DNA from: Pseudomonas sp.
GTDB taxonomy: Bacteria > Pseudomonadota > Gammaproteobacteria > Pseudomonadales > Pseudomonadaceae
Length of the DNA: 64,000 nt
Direction of reading: 5' to 3'
Assembly: GCF_030683065.1 (NCBI RefSeq)
Contig: NZ_JAUXMX010000029.1
Coordinates: 62,001-126,000, forward strand
Of this stretch, positions 44,285-53,698 are shown one piece after another. The position numbers and the translations under genes were made by a program. The stretch's first letter is position 1; each line of letters begins with the position of its first letter. The notes under the pieces were generated by a model. That model saw only the letters and a list, made by a program, of their open reading frames with translations, was not told the DNA's origin and searched no databases.

Positions 44285-44752
44285 TTAATCCAACGGTAAT
44301 TCGGTGGTGCGTTTGACCTCGCTCATGGCGATGTGCGAGTGCGCTTCCTGCACATGCGGGCGTTGCAACAGGTGGTCACGCAGGAAGCGTTCGTAACTGG
44401 CGATGTCCTTGGCTACCACCTTGAGCAGGTAATCCGAGCCACCGGCCATGGTGTAACACTCCAGCACCTCGGGGTAGCCAACCACCGCCTGTTCGAATTC
44501 TTCCAGGTTCTTGCGGCCATGGGCCGACAGCTTGATATCGACGAACACGGTCATCCCCAAGCCCAATAATTTTGGGTTGAGCAGGGCGACTTTGCGCTCG
44601 ATCAGGCCTTCCTCCTGCATGCGGTTAATCCGCCGCCAGCAGGGCGATTGTGACAACTCGACCTTCTCGGCGATCTCGGCGGCAGAGAGGTCGGCGTCAT
44701 GCTGCAGCAGGCGAAGAATCTTGCGGTCGATAGGGTTAAGTTTTTCTTGCAT
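44285..44752 (-). CDS. Lrp/AsnC-family regulator
   Basis: A 155-residue Lrp-type regulator: helix-turn-helix at 5-60 (LNPIDRKILRLLQHDADLSAAEIAEKVELSQSPCWRRINRM) and a RAM ligand-binding domain (GYPEVLECYTMAGGSDYLLKVVAKD, ERFLRDHLL). It is divergent from the 2-oxoacid ferredoxin oxidoreductase gene with 201 bases between, and most likely senses an amino acid to control it. Similar in type to BkdR but not assigned. Confidence 0.9.
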   Translation of the reverse strand: MQEKLNPIDRKILRLLQHDADLSAAEIAEKVELSQSPCWRRINRMQEEGLIERKVALLNPKLLGLGMTVFVDIKLSAHGRKNLEEFEQAVVGYPEVLECYTMAGGSDYLLKVVAKDIASYERFLRDHLLQRPHVQEAHSHIAMSEVKRTTELPLD

Positions 44753-44864
44753 GATTTCTCCAGAATTTTTGTATTTATAGGATAAGTCATGCGAAGTATT
44801 GGCTTTTTCCTGCGTATTTAGAAAGAAAAAAGCGGCACCGCTCAGTCATATTCTTAGCCAGTCG

Positions 44865-44889
44865 TTGCGCCCGGTGATCCCGGACGCAA
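44865..44889. promoter_or_regulatory. Inverted repeat upstream of the oxidoreductase gene
   Basis: TTGCGCCCGG and CCGGACGCAA flank a five-base centre, one mismatch per arm pair. It lies 65 bases before the oxidoreductase ATG and 113 bases from the Lrp start, a fitting place for an Lrp operator or mRNA hairpin. Confidence 0.45.
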
Positions 44890-44953
44890 CAGAACCCGGT
44901 TGGCACTCACCGTTGCCAGCCTTGCTCTCCATAAAAATAAAAGGAGCGACAGC

Positions 44954-47900
44954 ATGTCTCTGGCCGAGATCCGCCTGGATGACAAGTACCGCCTTGCCAC
45001 TGGTCACCTGTACCTCACCGGCACCCAGGCGCTGACCCGCCTGCCCATGCTGCAGAAGCAACGCGACGCCGCCCATGGCCTGAATACCGCGTGCTTTATT
45101 TCCGGCTACCGGGGCTCGCCCCTGGGCAACCTCGACAAGAGCCTGTGGGACGCCAAGCAGTACCTCAAAGAGAATCACATCCACTTCCAGCCGGGGGTCA
45201 ACGAAGAATTGGCCGCCACCTCGGTGTGGGGCAGCCAGCAGACCAGCCTGTTCCCCGGTGCGCGTTACGACGGTGTGTTTGCCATGTGGTACGGCAAAGG
45301 TCCGGGTGTGGACCGCTGCGGTGATGTGTTCAAACACGGCAACTCGGCCGGCGTTTCCGAGCATGGCGGCGTGCTGCTGCTGGCCGGCGACGACCATGGC
45401 TGCAAGTCTTCGAGCATCGCCAACCAGAGCGAGCATGCGTTTATCGCCGCCTCGATCCCGGTGCTCAACCCGGCCAACGTTCAGGAAATTCTCGATTTCG
45501 GCATCATCGGCTGGGAGCTGTCACGCTACAGCGGTTGCTGGGTGGCGCTGAAAACCATCGCCGAAAACGTCGACTCATCCGCTGTGGTGGAGGTCGATCC
45601 GCTGCGCATGCAGGTGAAGATTCCCGAGGATTTCCAGCTGCCGGAAGACGGTGTATATATCCGCTGGCCGGACCCGCCCCTGACCCAGGAAGCACGCCTC
45701 AATACCTACAAAATCTACGCCGCCCGCGCCTTTGCGCTGGCCAACAACCTCAACCAGATCAAACTCGACTCGCCCAACCCGCGCTTAGGCATTATCACCA
45801 CCGGCAAGTCCTACCTCGACGTGCGTCAGGCTCTGGATGACCTCGGTCTGGATGACGCGCTCTGTGCACAAGTCGGCCTGCGTGTGCTGAAGATTGGCAT
45901 GAGCTGGCCGCTGGAACCGGTATCGGTGCATGAGTTTGCCGAAGGCCTGGACGAGATTCTGGTGGTCGAGGAAAAGCGCGGCATCATCGAAGACCAACTC
46001 ACCGGTCAGCTCTACAACTGGCCCGTGGGCAAGCGCCCGGTGGTGGTTGGCGAGTTCGACGAAGCCGGCCATTCGCTGCTGCCGAATCTCTCCGAACTGA
46101 CCCCGGCGATGATCGCCCGCGCCATCGCCAAGCGCCTTGCGCCGATCTACAGCAGCGCCAGTATCGACGAGCGCCTGGCCTTCCTGGCGGCCAAGGAAGC
46201 ATCGCTGGCTGCGCCTAAACACACCACTGTGCGCACCCCGCATTTCTGCTCCGGCTGCCCGCACAACACCTCGACCAAATTGCCGGAAGGCAGCCGCGCC
46301 CAGGGCGGTATCGGTTGCCACTACATGACCCAGTGGATGGACCGCAACACCGACACCTTTACCCAGATGGGCGGCGAGGGTGCGACCTGGATCGGCCAGG
46401 CGCCGTTTACCGACACGCCGCATATCTTCCAGAACCTCGGCGACGGCACCTACTTTCATTCCGGCCAACTGGCCCTGCGTGCGGCCGTGGCCGCCGGGGT
46501 GAATATCACCTACAAAATTCTCTACAACGACGCGGTGGCCATGACCGGCGGCCAGCCGATCGACGGCGAATTGCGCGTCGATCAACTGAGCCAGCAGGTG
46601 TACGCCGAAGGGGTGAAACGCATCGCCTTGGTCACCGACGAGCCGGAGAAATACCCGACCCGTGCCACCTTCGCGCCCATCGTCAGCTTCCACCATCGGC
46701 GTGATCTGGATGCCGTGCAGCGCGAGTTGCGCGAGTTCCAGGGCTGCTCGGTGCTTATCTACGACCAGACCTGCGCCACCGAGAAACGCCGTCGGCGCAA
46801 ACGCGGCAAGCTGGTCGATCCGCAAAAACGTGCCTTTATCAACCCGGCAGTGTGTGAGGGTTGTGGCGATTGCAGCGTCAAGTCCAACTGCCTGTCGGTG
46901 CTGCCGCTGGAAACTGAGCTGGGGCGCAAGCGCGAGATCGACCAGAATTCCTGCAACAAGGATTTCAGCTGCGTTGAAGGCTTCTGCCCAAGCTTTGTCA
47001 CTGTGCACGGCGGCAGCCTGCGCAAACCGGAAGCCGTGGGTTTGAGCGCGCTGTTTATTGCCCTGCCGGAGCCTCGGCAACCTACTCTGGAACGGCCGTG
47101 GAATATCCTCTTGCCAGGTGTCGGCGGTAGTGGCGTCACCACTGTCGGCGCGTTGCTCGGCATGGCTGCGCATATCGAAGGCAAGGGCTGCAGCGTGCTC
47201 GATCAGGCCGGCCTCGCGCAGAAGTTCGGCCCGGTGATCACCCATATCCGCGTCGCCGCCAAACAGGACGACATCTTTGCCGTACGAATCGCCGCCGGCG
47301 AGACCGACCTGCTGCTCGGTTGCGATCTGGTGGTCTCGGCCAGTGAAGAGGCCCTGGCCAAGCTCAATGACAAAATCGCCCATGCGGTGGTCAACAGCCA
47401 TGAAGCTGCCACCGCCGAATTCACCCGTAATCCAGACGCGCAAGTGCCTGGCGCGGCGATGCGCGAGGCACTGATCGAAGCGGTGGGCGCGGGCAAAACC
47501 CACTTTGTCGACGCCAGCCGCCTGGCCACGCGTCTGCTCGGCGACAGCATCGCCACCAACCTGTTTATGCTCGGTTTCGCTTACCAGAAAGGCCTGGTGC
47601 CGGTGTCTGCCGAAGCCATCAACAAGGCCATCGAGCTTAACGGCGTGGCTGTGCAGCTCAATCAGCAGGCATTCCTCTGGGGCCGTCGAGCGGCCCATGA
47701 TGCGGTCGCCGTGGAGCGTCTGGCCAAGCCGACTGTGGACGAAGCAACCCATTGCCAGACGCTGGAAGACATCATCGCTGACCGCGTTGTGCGCCTGACT
47801 GCCTACCAAAACGCCGCCTACGCCGAGCGCTACCGCGAGCAGGTGGTGCGGGTGCAGCAGGTCGACAACAGCGCTGACCAAGCGTTGAGCAAGGCAGTGG

Positions 47901-48421
47901 CGCGTTACTACTTCAAGCTCTTGGCCTATAAGGACGAGTACGAAGTGGCGCGGCTGTACAGCGACGGCAGCTTTATCCGTCAGCTGGAGGCGCAGTTCAG
48001 CGGCGACTACCGCCTGGAATTCCACCTGGCACCTAGCTGGTTGAGCAAGCCGGATGCCAGCACCGGCGTGCCGCGCAAGCGTCAGTTCGGCGCCTGGATG
48101 CTCAAGGCTTTCGGCGTACTGGCCACGTTCAAGTTCCTGCGTGGCACACCGCTGGACCTGTTCGGCTACAGCGCTGAACGCAAGCTGGAGCTGCAGCTGA
48201 TCGACGACTACGAGCAGAACCTGGACTACCTGCTCAAGGAACTCAATGCCGACAACTACCGCACCGCACTGGCCCTGGCCGAGCTACCGGAGCAGATCCG
48301 CGGCTATGGCCACGTCAAGGAACGTAGCCTGGCCAAGGTGCGCGAGCAGAGCAGCCAGCTCAAGGCGCGCATGTTGGTTAGCGAGATTCAGGCGGTGCAC
48401 CTGTTCGAGCCAGCCGCCTGA
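44954..48421 (+). CDS. Indolepyruvate / 2-oxoacid ferredoxin oxidoreductase, fused subunits
   Basis: A 1155-residue fused enzyme that decarboxylates aryl- or branched-chain 2-oxo acids to acyl-CoA using thiamine diphosphate and passes electrons to ferredoxin. Order: pyrimidine domain (GYRGSPLGNLDKSLWD, about 50), thiamine-diphosphate domain (GDGTYFHSGQLALRAAVAAG, about 495-540, with NDAVAMTGGQP), a Cys-rich Fe-S region from Cys634 (CEGCGDCSVKSNC), and the gamma domain (PGVGGSGVTTVGALLG, about 720). The C-terminal extension past about 950 is DUF6537-like. ATG 44954 has AAGGAG upstream; the longer start is rejected. Divergent Lrp regulator and leucine dehydrogenase downstream suggest amino acid catabolism. 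Confidence 0.9.
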   Translation: MSLAEIRLDDKYRLATGHLYLTGTQALTRLPMLQKQRDAAHGLNTACFISGYRGSPLGNLDKSLWDAKQYLKENHIHFQPGVNEELAATSVWGSQQTSLFPGARYDGVFAMWYGKGPGVDRCGDVFKHGNSAGVSEHGGVLLLAGDDHGCKSSSIANQSEHAFIAASIPVLNPANVQEILDFGIIGWELSRYSGCWVALKTIAENVDSSAVVEVDPLRMQVKIPEDFQLPEDGVYIRWPDPPLTQEARLNTYKIYAARAFALANNLNQIKLDSPNPRLGIITTGKSYLDVRQALDDLGLDDALCAQVGLRVLKIGMSWPLEPVSVHEFAEGLDEILVVEEKRGIIEDQLTGQLYNWPVGKRPVVVGEFDEAGHSLLPNLSELTPAMIARAIAKRLAPIYSSASIDERLAFLAAKEASLAAPKHTTVRTPHFCSGCPHNTSTKLPEGSRAQGGIGCHYMTQWMDRNTDTFTQMGGEGATWIGQAPFTDTPHIFQNLGDGTYFHSGQLALRAAVAAGVNITYKILYNDAVAMTGGQPIDGELRVDQLSQQVYAEGVKRIALVTDEPEKYPTRATFAPIVSFHHRRDLDAVQRELREFQGCSVLIYDQTCATEKRRRRKRGKLVDPQKRAFINPAVCEGCGDCSVKSNCLSVLPLETELGRKREIDQNSCNKDFSCVEGFCPSFVTVHGGSLRKPEAVGLSALFIALPEPRQPTLERPWNILLPGVGGSGVTTVGALLGMAAHIEGKGCSVLDQAGLAQKFGPVITHIRVAAKQDDIFAVRIAAGETDLLLGCDLVVSASEEALAKLNDKIAHAVVNSHEAATAEFTRNPDAQVPGAAMREALIEAVGAGKTHFVDASRLATRLLGDSIATNLFMLGFAYQKGLVPVSAEAINKAIELNGVAVQLNQQAFLWGRRAAHDAVAVERLAKPTVDEATHCQTLEDIIADRVVRLTAYQNAAYAERYREQVVRVQQVDNSADQALSKAVARYYFKLLAYKDEYEVARLYSDGSFIRQLEAQFSGDYRLEFHLAPSWLSKPDASTGVPRKRQFGAWMLKAFGVLATFKFLRGTPLDLFGYSAERKLELQLIDDYEQNLDYLLKELNADNYRTALALAELPEQIRGYGHVKERSLAKVREQSSQLKARMLVSEIQAVHLFEPAA

Positions 48422-48433
48422 CAACCAATCCCC

Positions 48434-48585
48434 TGTAGGAGCCAGCTGTGACCCACATGGATGTGGGGAATGCCGCAAGGCGTAGGGAACGATAGCGGCC
48501 TGGCGATTTTCTGGCATCAGTGACACGCCATGATCGCCAGGCCGCCGGACCGCAGCAAGAACTAGGCGTCCCCCTGGCTCCTACA
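48434..48585. repeat. Long imperfect inverted repeat (152 bp) before the leucine dehydrogenase gene
   Basis: Outer arms TGTAGGAGCCAG / CTGGCTCCTACA (48434-48445, 48574-48585) enclose inner arms GCGGCCTGGCGAT / ATCGCCAGGCCGC (48495-48507, 48533-48545). It is a two-stem structure typical of larger Pseudomonas intergenic repeats, filling the 211-base gap. Confidence 0.7.
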
Positions 48586-48632
48586 CGTTGATAGGCCTCA
48601 ACCCTCACAACAAGAACAATCAAGGAACTCCC

Positions 48633-49691
48633 ATGTCCGTGTTTTCCCATATCGATTTCGACCACCACGAACAGGTGGTCTACGGCCACGACCAGGCCAG
48701 CGGCCTGAAGGCGATTATCGCCATTCACAACAGCAACCTCGGCCCGGCCCTCGGCGGTTGCCGCATGTGGAATTACGCCAATGACGATGAAGCGCTGCGC
48801 GATGTGCTGCGCCTGTCGCGCGGCATGACCTACAAATCGGCCCTGGCCAACCTGCCACTGGGCGGCGGCAAGGCGGTGATCATCGGCGACCCGCATACCG
48901 GCAAGAGCGCGGCGCTGTTCCAGGCCATGGGTGATTTTGTCGACAGCCTCGGCGGCCGCTATATCACCGCCGCCGACTCCGGCACCGGCGTTGCGGAAAT
49001 GCAGATCATGGCCGAGCGCACCCGCCACGTATCCGGCGCCGAGCTGCGCGAAGCTTTTGCCGGCGGTACGCGCAATGGCGACCCGTCACCGTCCACCGCC
49101 TACGGCGTATTTATCGGCATCCAGGCCGCAGTCAAACACCGCCTGTGCCGTGATGATCTGCACGGCCTGAAAGTGGCAATTCAAGGGGTAGGGCAGGTGG
49201 GCTTCGACCTGGCGCGTCAGCTGAAAGCTGCCGGGGCCGAGCTGTGGGTGACTGATATCGTCGAGGCCAATGTGCGTCGCGCGGTCGAGCAACTGGGCGC
49301 AACCGCTGTCAGCCAGCAGGCAATTTTCGGCCTGGATGTCGATGTGTTCGCGCCCTGCGCCATGGGCGGCATTATCAACCAGCAAACCCTGGAAGCCCTG
49401 CGCGCACCGATTATCGCCGGGGCCGCCAACAACCAACTGGCCGATGCCAGCCTGGCGGAAACCCTGCGTCGCAACGCGTGCCTGTACGCGCCGGATTACG
49501 CGATCAATGCCGGCGGCATTATCGACGTCTGCTACGAGCGCACCGGCGGCAGCGCCGCACAGCTCAAGGCGCATATCGAAGGCATCGGCGCGACCCTGGC
49601 GGAGATTTTCCAGCGTGCCGAGCGCGAGGGCGCCACCACCACCGCTATCGCCGATCGTCTGGCCGAGGAGCGCCTGCACTGCGGCGTATGA
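48633..49691 (+). CDS. Leucine dehydrogenase (branched-chain amino acid dehydrogenase)
   Basis: A 352-residue Glu/Leu/Phe/Val dehydrogenase deaminating leucine, valine and isoleucine to 2-oxo acids with NAD. Substrate segment [13 protein letters not shown], catalytic Lys80 in [27 protein letters not shown], and the Rossmann motif [24 protein letters not shown]; further [10 protein letters not shown] and [12 protein letters not shown] 48633 follows AAGGAACTCCC and agrees with the family; the upstream in-frame start is rejected. Confidence 0.93.
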   Translation: MSVFSHIDFDHHEQVVYGHDQASGLKAIIAIHNSNLGPALGGCRMWNYANDDEALRDVLRLSRGMTYKSALANLPLGGGKAVIIGDPHTGKSAALFQAMGDFVDSLGGRYITAADSGTGVAEMQIMAERTRHVSGAELREAFAGGTRNGDPSPSTAYGVFIGIQAAVKHRLCRDDLHGLKVAIQGVGQVGFDLARQLKAAGAELWVTDIVEANVRRAVEQLGATAVSQQAIFGLDVDVFAPCAMGGIINQQTLEALRAPIIAGAANNQLADASLAETLRRNACLYAPDYAINAGGIIDVCYERTGGSAAQLKAHIEGIGATLAEIFQRAEREGATTTAIADRLAEERLHCGV

Positions 49692-49713
49692 CGTAGGGTG
49701 CGCCGTGCGCACC
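49692..49713. repeat. 22-bp dispersed repeat, copy 2
   Basis: Reverse complement of 44071-44092, beginning one base after the leucine dehydrogenase stop. A GTTGGGTATCGCTGCGCTCA motif follows at about 49755. Confidence 0.75.
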
Positions 49714-49810
49714 AGGCACCAGAGGTGTCTGGTGGCGCCCTGAGCGTCCTTTGTTGGGTATCGCTGCGCTCAACCCAACTTTTTCCACAACAACAAGAGG
49801 GTAAAACCCA

Positions 49811-51208
49811 ATGAGTCAAGACAGCATCGCCGGCGCCAGTGCCGGCCCCGTCAGCAGTTCAGCCGCGCGCGGCCTTTGGTCGTCGCGCTGGGTATTCTTT
49901 CTCGCCGCCACCGGTTCAGCAGTGGGCCTGGGCAATATCTGGAAGTTTCCCTATATCACCGGGGAGAACGGCGGCGGCGCCTTCGTCCTGGTCTACCTGG
50001 CCTGTATTCTGGCCATTGGCATTCCGCTGTTGATGGCCGAGGTGATGATCGGTCGTCGCGGCCGGGCCAACCCCGAGGGCGCCTTCGCTGCCGTGGCCAG
50101 GCAGGCGGGCGCCAGTCGTCATTGGCGCTGGCTGGGCACGCTGGCGGTGCTTACCGGTTTTCTCATCCTTAGTTTCTACGCAGTAGTGGCCGGTTGGGCC
50201 CTGGCCTATGCGCCAGCGGCGGCCATGGGCAGTTTCGCCGGGCTGGACGGCGAGAGCAGTGGCGCCTTGTTCGGCGCCATGCTCGGCGACCCCTGGAAGC
50301 TGGCCGGTTACGGCACCCTGGTATTGCTACTGACCCTGGGCATCGTCGCCCTGGGCGTACGCGAAGGCCTGGAGCGTGCACTGCGGTTCATGATGCCGGG
50401 ATTGTTCGTGCTGCTGTTGATTCTGGTGGGCTATGCCGCCACTACCGGGCATTTCCTCGAGGCCGTGCACTTTCTGTTTGACGCCGACTTCAGCAAGCTC
50501 AGTGCGCAGAGCGTGCTGGTGGCGCTGGGGCATGCGTTCTTCACTCTCAGTCTGGCAAGCGGTGCGATGATGGTCTACGGCTCTTATCTGCCGGCCGGTA
50601 CGTCCATCGTCAAGACCTCGCTGATGGTGGCCCTGGCTGATACCGGGGTGGCTTTGCTCGCTGGCCTGGCGATCTTCCCGCTGGTGTTTGCCAACGGCCT
50701 GGAGCCAGGCGCCGGCCCCGGGTTGATCTTCGTCACCCTGCCTATCGCCTTCGGCCAGATGCCGTTCGGCCAGGTAATCGGTGGTCTGTTCTTTATCATG
50801 CTGGCACTCGCCGCGCTGACCTCGGCAATCTCGCTGAGCGAGCCGACCATTACCTGGCTGTGTGAAAAATTTGCGATCAGTCGGCTCAAGGCCGTGCTGT
50901 TGAGTGGCCTGGCGCTGTGGTTGTTGAGCCTGGGTACGGTGCTGTCGTTCAACGCCTGGGCGGAATTCACCCTGTTCGGCAAGACCTTCTTCGACAGCCT
51001 GGATTACCTGACCACCAACCTGATGATGCCGCTCGGCGGGCTGGGAACGGTGCTGTTCACCGGTTGGGCGTTGAGCCGTGCAACGGTGCAGGAAGCCTTG
51101 GGCGTTGGTCATGCGCGATTGTTCAAGCTGTGGTGGCAGCTGCTGCGCTGGGTCACGCCAGTCGGGATTCTGGTGGTGTTCCTGCACACCCTCGGGCTGT
51201 TCGCATAA
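49811..51208 (+). CDS. Sodium-dependent NSS-family amino acid transporter
   Basis: A 465-residue neurotransmitter:sodium symporter homologue. The first helix has the sodium-site signature FFLAATGSAVGLGNIWKFPYITGENGGGAFVLVYL, then EVMIGRRGR, the helix-6 region ALGHAFFTLSLASGAMMVYGSYLP, and ADTGVALLAGLAIFPLVF. Eleven or twelve helices expected, as in bacterial LeuT/MhsT. By context with leucine dehydrogenase it may import branched-chain or aromatic amino acids. Short N-terminal extension with Ser and Ala. Confidence 0.92.
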   Translation: MSQDSIAGASAGPVSSSAARGLWSSRWVFFLAATGSAVGLGNIWKFPYITGENGGGAFVLVYLACILAIGIPLLMAEVMIGRRGRANPEGAFAAVARQAGASRHWRWLGTLAVLTGFLILSFYAVVAGWALAYAPAAAMGSFAGLDGESSGALFGAMLGDPWKLAGYGTLVLLLTLGIVALGVREGLERALRFMMPGLFVLLLILVGYAATTGHFLEAVHFLFDADFSKLSAQSVLVALGHAFFTLSLASGAMMVYGSYLPAGTSIVKTSLMVALADTGVALLAGLAIFPLVFANGLEPGAGPGLIFVTLPIAFGQMPFGQVIGGLFFIMLALAALTSAISLSEPTITWLCEKFAISRLKAVLLSGLALWLLSLGTVLSFNAWAEFTLFGKTFFDSLDYLTTNLMMPLGGLGTVLFTGWALSRATVQEALGVGHARLFKLWWQLLRWVTPVGILVVFLHTLGLFA

Positions 51209-51322
51209 GCGTTAGTCGTCCCGGGGTGTGTCTGGTGCGAAGGTGGGCAGTGTGAGGCTTGTCCACCTTCGCCGTTTTAGCCGCGAATGGCCGCAGGCCC
51301 CATCAAATAATCGTGCATAAGT

Positions 51323-51373
51323 CCCCTCCCACAACAAAACCTAGATCTGCGTAGGAGGGGCCTTGGCCGCGAA
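51323..51373. repeat. REP-type element before the GNAT gene
   Basis: CCCCTCCCAC and GTAGGAGGGGCCTTGGCCGCG form the arms; same family as 42787-42868. A further GCGAAGGTGG/CCACCTTCGC pair precedes it at 51238-51271. The 200-base gap holds no gene. Confidence 0.8.
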
Positions 51374-51408
51374 GGGCCGTGCCGAGATGCTGAATCCATG
51401 CGCCTGTC

Positions 51409-51882
51409 TCAGTCCAGGGCCAGGGCCAGGCTGATGCCATGAGGCTTGAATCCCAGCTCGGCGTAGAAACGATGGGCGGCCTCACGGCTCTGGTTGCTGG
51501 ACAGCGCCAACTTGTAGCAACCCCAACTGCGCGCGCGCTCAACGGCTTTGCCCATCAGCGCCCGACCGACACCCAGGCCGCGGGCGTCGGCATCTACCAC
51601 CACATCCTCGAGCACCGCCGAGCGGGCGAAGTTGTGCGCCAGGTGTTCGATCAGATTGAGCGTGCAGGTGCCCAGCAGCTTGCCATTGCGCTCGGCCACC
51701 AGCACTGCGCGGTTGATCGGCAGCTCGGTCAGGCGCAAGGCCAGTAGCTTGGCGTCGGGGCGCGGTTCTTGCGGAGCCAGTTGCTGCAGCAAGGCGGCCA
51801 GGGCAGCGGCGTCGGTGACGCTGGCGGCGCGCAGGCTGATGGTGGTGAAAGGCGAGTCTGGCGAGAGGCGTACCTGTTTCAT
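51409..51882 (-). CDS. GNAT-family N-acetyltransferase
   Basis: A 157-residue GNAT: ISLRAASVTDAAALAALLQQL, LLGTCTLNLIEHLAHNFARSAVLEDVVVDADARGLGVGRALM containing the acetyl-CoA loop RGLGVGRALM, and a closing REAAHRFYAELGFKPHGISLAL. Acceptor unknown. It stands alone; nothing nearby points to a pathway. Confidence 0.88.
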   Translation of the reverse strand: MKQVRLSPDSPFTTISLRAASVTDAAALAALLQQLAPQEPRPDAKLLALRLTELPINRAVLVAERNGKLLGTCTLNLIEHLAHNFARSAVLEDVVVDADARGLGVGRALMGKAVERARSWGCYKLALSSNQSREAAHRFYAELGFKPHGISLALALD

Positions 51883-52004
51883 GGCAATCTCCGTGCTGAT
51901 TCAGCAGGAGTATGCTCAAGGCTTGATGGCAGTGACATGACAAAACCGCGCAGGCTCGCTAAGATGCGGCCCGGCTGGTGGCTTGTGCAGCCAGCGCGCA
52001 AAAA

Positions 52005-52079
52005 GTCCCCTTAGTTCAAGGGATAGAACAAGCCCCTCCTAAGGGCTAGATGCTGGTTCGATTCCAGCAGGGGACGCCA
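52005..52079 (+). tRNA. tRNA-Arg (anticodon CCT), CCA encoded
   Basis: Full cloverleaf: acceptor GTCCCCT with AGGGGAC (52005-52011, 52069-52075), D stem GTTC/GAAC, anticodon stem AGCCC/GGGCT with loop CTCCTAA so anticodon CCT at 52038-52040, T arm GCTGG TTCGATT CCAGC, and encoded CCA at 52077-52079. It reads the rare AGG codon. tRNA-Arg(CCT) genes often serve as integration sites, but no integrase or duplicated 3' end is seen here. Confidence 0.95.
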
Positions 52080-52113
52080 AACAACAGGTTATGTACACCG
52101 TGCAATAACCAAC

Positions 52114-52146
52114 AAAAAAGGCTTACGCACTGCGTAAGCCTTTTTT
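52114..52146. terminator. Bidirectional terminator between tRNA-Arg and sstT
   Basis: A 16-bp perfect stem AAAAAAGGCTTACGCA with TGCGTAAGCCTTTTTT around a single C. A and T tracts on both sides let it end the tRNA transcript and the convergent sstT transcript. Confidence 0.93.
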
Positions 52147-52161
52147 CGTTGCGGCGCCTTA

Positions 52162-53386
52162 TCAAGCCTGGCGCTGTGCCTCGCTGATGCAGGCCGTGGC
52201 GGTAAACAGTACGTCGGTGGAGGAGTTCAGCGCGGTTTCCGCCGAATCCTGGACGATGCCGATGATAAAGCCCACCGCCACCACCTGCATGGCCACGTCA
52301 TTGGGGATGCCGAACAGGCTGCAGGCTAGAGGGATCAGCAGCAGCGAGCCGCCGGCCACGCCCGAGGCTCCGCAAGCACTGACTGAGGCCAGCAGGCTGA
52401 GCAGCAGGGCAGTGGGCAGGTCCACGGCGATACCCAGGGTATGCACCGCAGCCAGCGTCAGCACGCTGATGGTGATGGCTGCCCCGGCCATGTTGATGGT
52501 GGCACCCAGGGGGATCGAGACCGAATAGGTTTCCTCATGCAGGCCCAGGCGCTGGCACAGCTGCAGGTTGACCGGAATATTGGCCGCCGAGCTGCGGGTG
52601 AAGAAGGCGGTCAGGCCGCTTTCGCGCAGGCAGGTGAAGACCAGCGGGTAGGGGTTGCGGCGCAGCTTGAAGAAGACAATAGCCGGGTTGACCACCAGGG
52701 CGACAAACAGCATGCAGCCGACCAATACCAGCAGCAGGTGCAGGTAGTCGAGCAGCGCTGCCATGCCTGATTCGGCCAGGGTCGCAGCCACCAGGCCGAA
52801 GATCCCCAGCGGCGCCAGGCGGATCACCAACTTGACAATCGCGGTGACGCCGGCGGACAGGTCGGCAAGCATCAGTTTGCTGCTCGGGCTGGCGTGGCGG
52901 AAGGCCAGGCCAAGACCGACGGCCCAGGCCAGAATGCCGATAAAGTTGCCCCTGAGCAGCGCATTGACCGGGTTGTCGACCACATTGAGCAGCAGGGTCT
53001 GCAGCACTTCGCTGATGCCGCCGGGGGGGCGTCAGGTCGGCACTGTTGCTGACCAGGGTCAGGCTCGAGGGGAATACGAAACTGGCGGTGACGGCAATCA
53101 GTGCTGCGCTGAAGGTGCCGAACAGGTAGAGCAGCAGAATCGGCCGGATGTGGGTTTGTTGATCGCGTTGGTGGTTGGCAATCGAGGCGGTGACCAGAAT
53201 AAACACCAGTACCGGCGCCACGGCTTTCAGGGCCGAAACGAACACCGTGCCGAGGAAGCTGACGCTGCTGGCCGCTTCGGGCAAGAAGACGGCCAGAGCG
53301 ATGCCGGCGAGCAGACCGATAAAGATCTGTAGCACCAGGCTGGTGCGGTTGAATATCTGCAGTAGCGGGCGTTTGGCAGCAGTCAT
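52162..53386 (-). pseudogene. sstT: Sodium/serine-threonine symporter SstT, interrupted by a one-base frameshift
   Basis: Two frames together give a full-length SstT (about 407 residues). The first, from ATG 53386 ([22 protein letters not shown]), runs to NSADLTPP; the second continues [26 protein letters not shown] to the end, with [12 protein letters not shown] and [16 protein letters not shown] intact. The break is at seven G (plus strand 53023-53029); six would restore the frame. A lone homopolymer change in an otherwise perfect gene is most likely a sequencing error, or a slippage mutation. If real, the transporter is off. Confidence 0.88.
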
Positions 53387-53698
53387 GACATGCATCTCAA
53401 TAGAGCCAGCAATCTCTTGTGTGGCGTAGCGGGTACGCCTGGATGCGTTGGCTGCGTGGCTGTGGGTCAGGCATTTGCCGGGGCGAGGGCGCCTTGGCAA
53501 AAAATAGCGCGCGACTTTAGCACAGAGCCCTGCTTGCAGGTGTTGGGCGGCCAGCCCGACTGCTAGGCTAGTGTCACGACAGTGCTATCTGACCGTTCGC
53601 ATGCTGGTGCCGCCAACCTGCGCGGCCCCACGTGCTGTGATCCGACATATCATGAGTGACACGGCATCAGTGCCATGCCCGAGCCTTAGAGAATTACC

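Noticed and set aside
45785..48025. 746-codon open frame on the minus strand
   Set aside because: It lies wholly inside the fused oxidoreductase gene; high GC at third positions keeps the opposite frame open. The protein is rich in His, Arg and Gly without any family motif.
52005..52079. Integrated element or prophage at tRNA-Arg
   Set aside because: No integrase, phage gene or repeat of the tRNA 3' end within the window; normal housekeeping genes on both sides.
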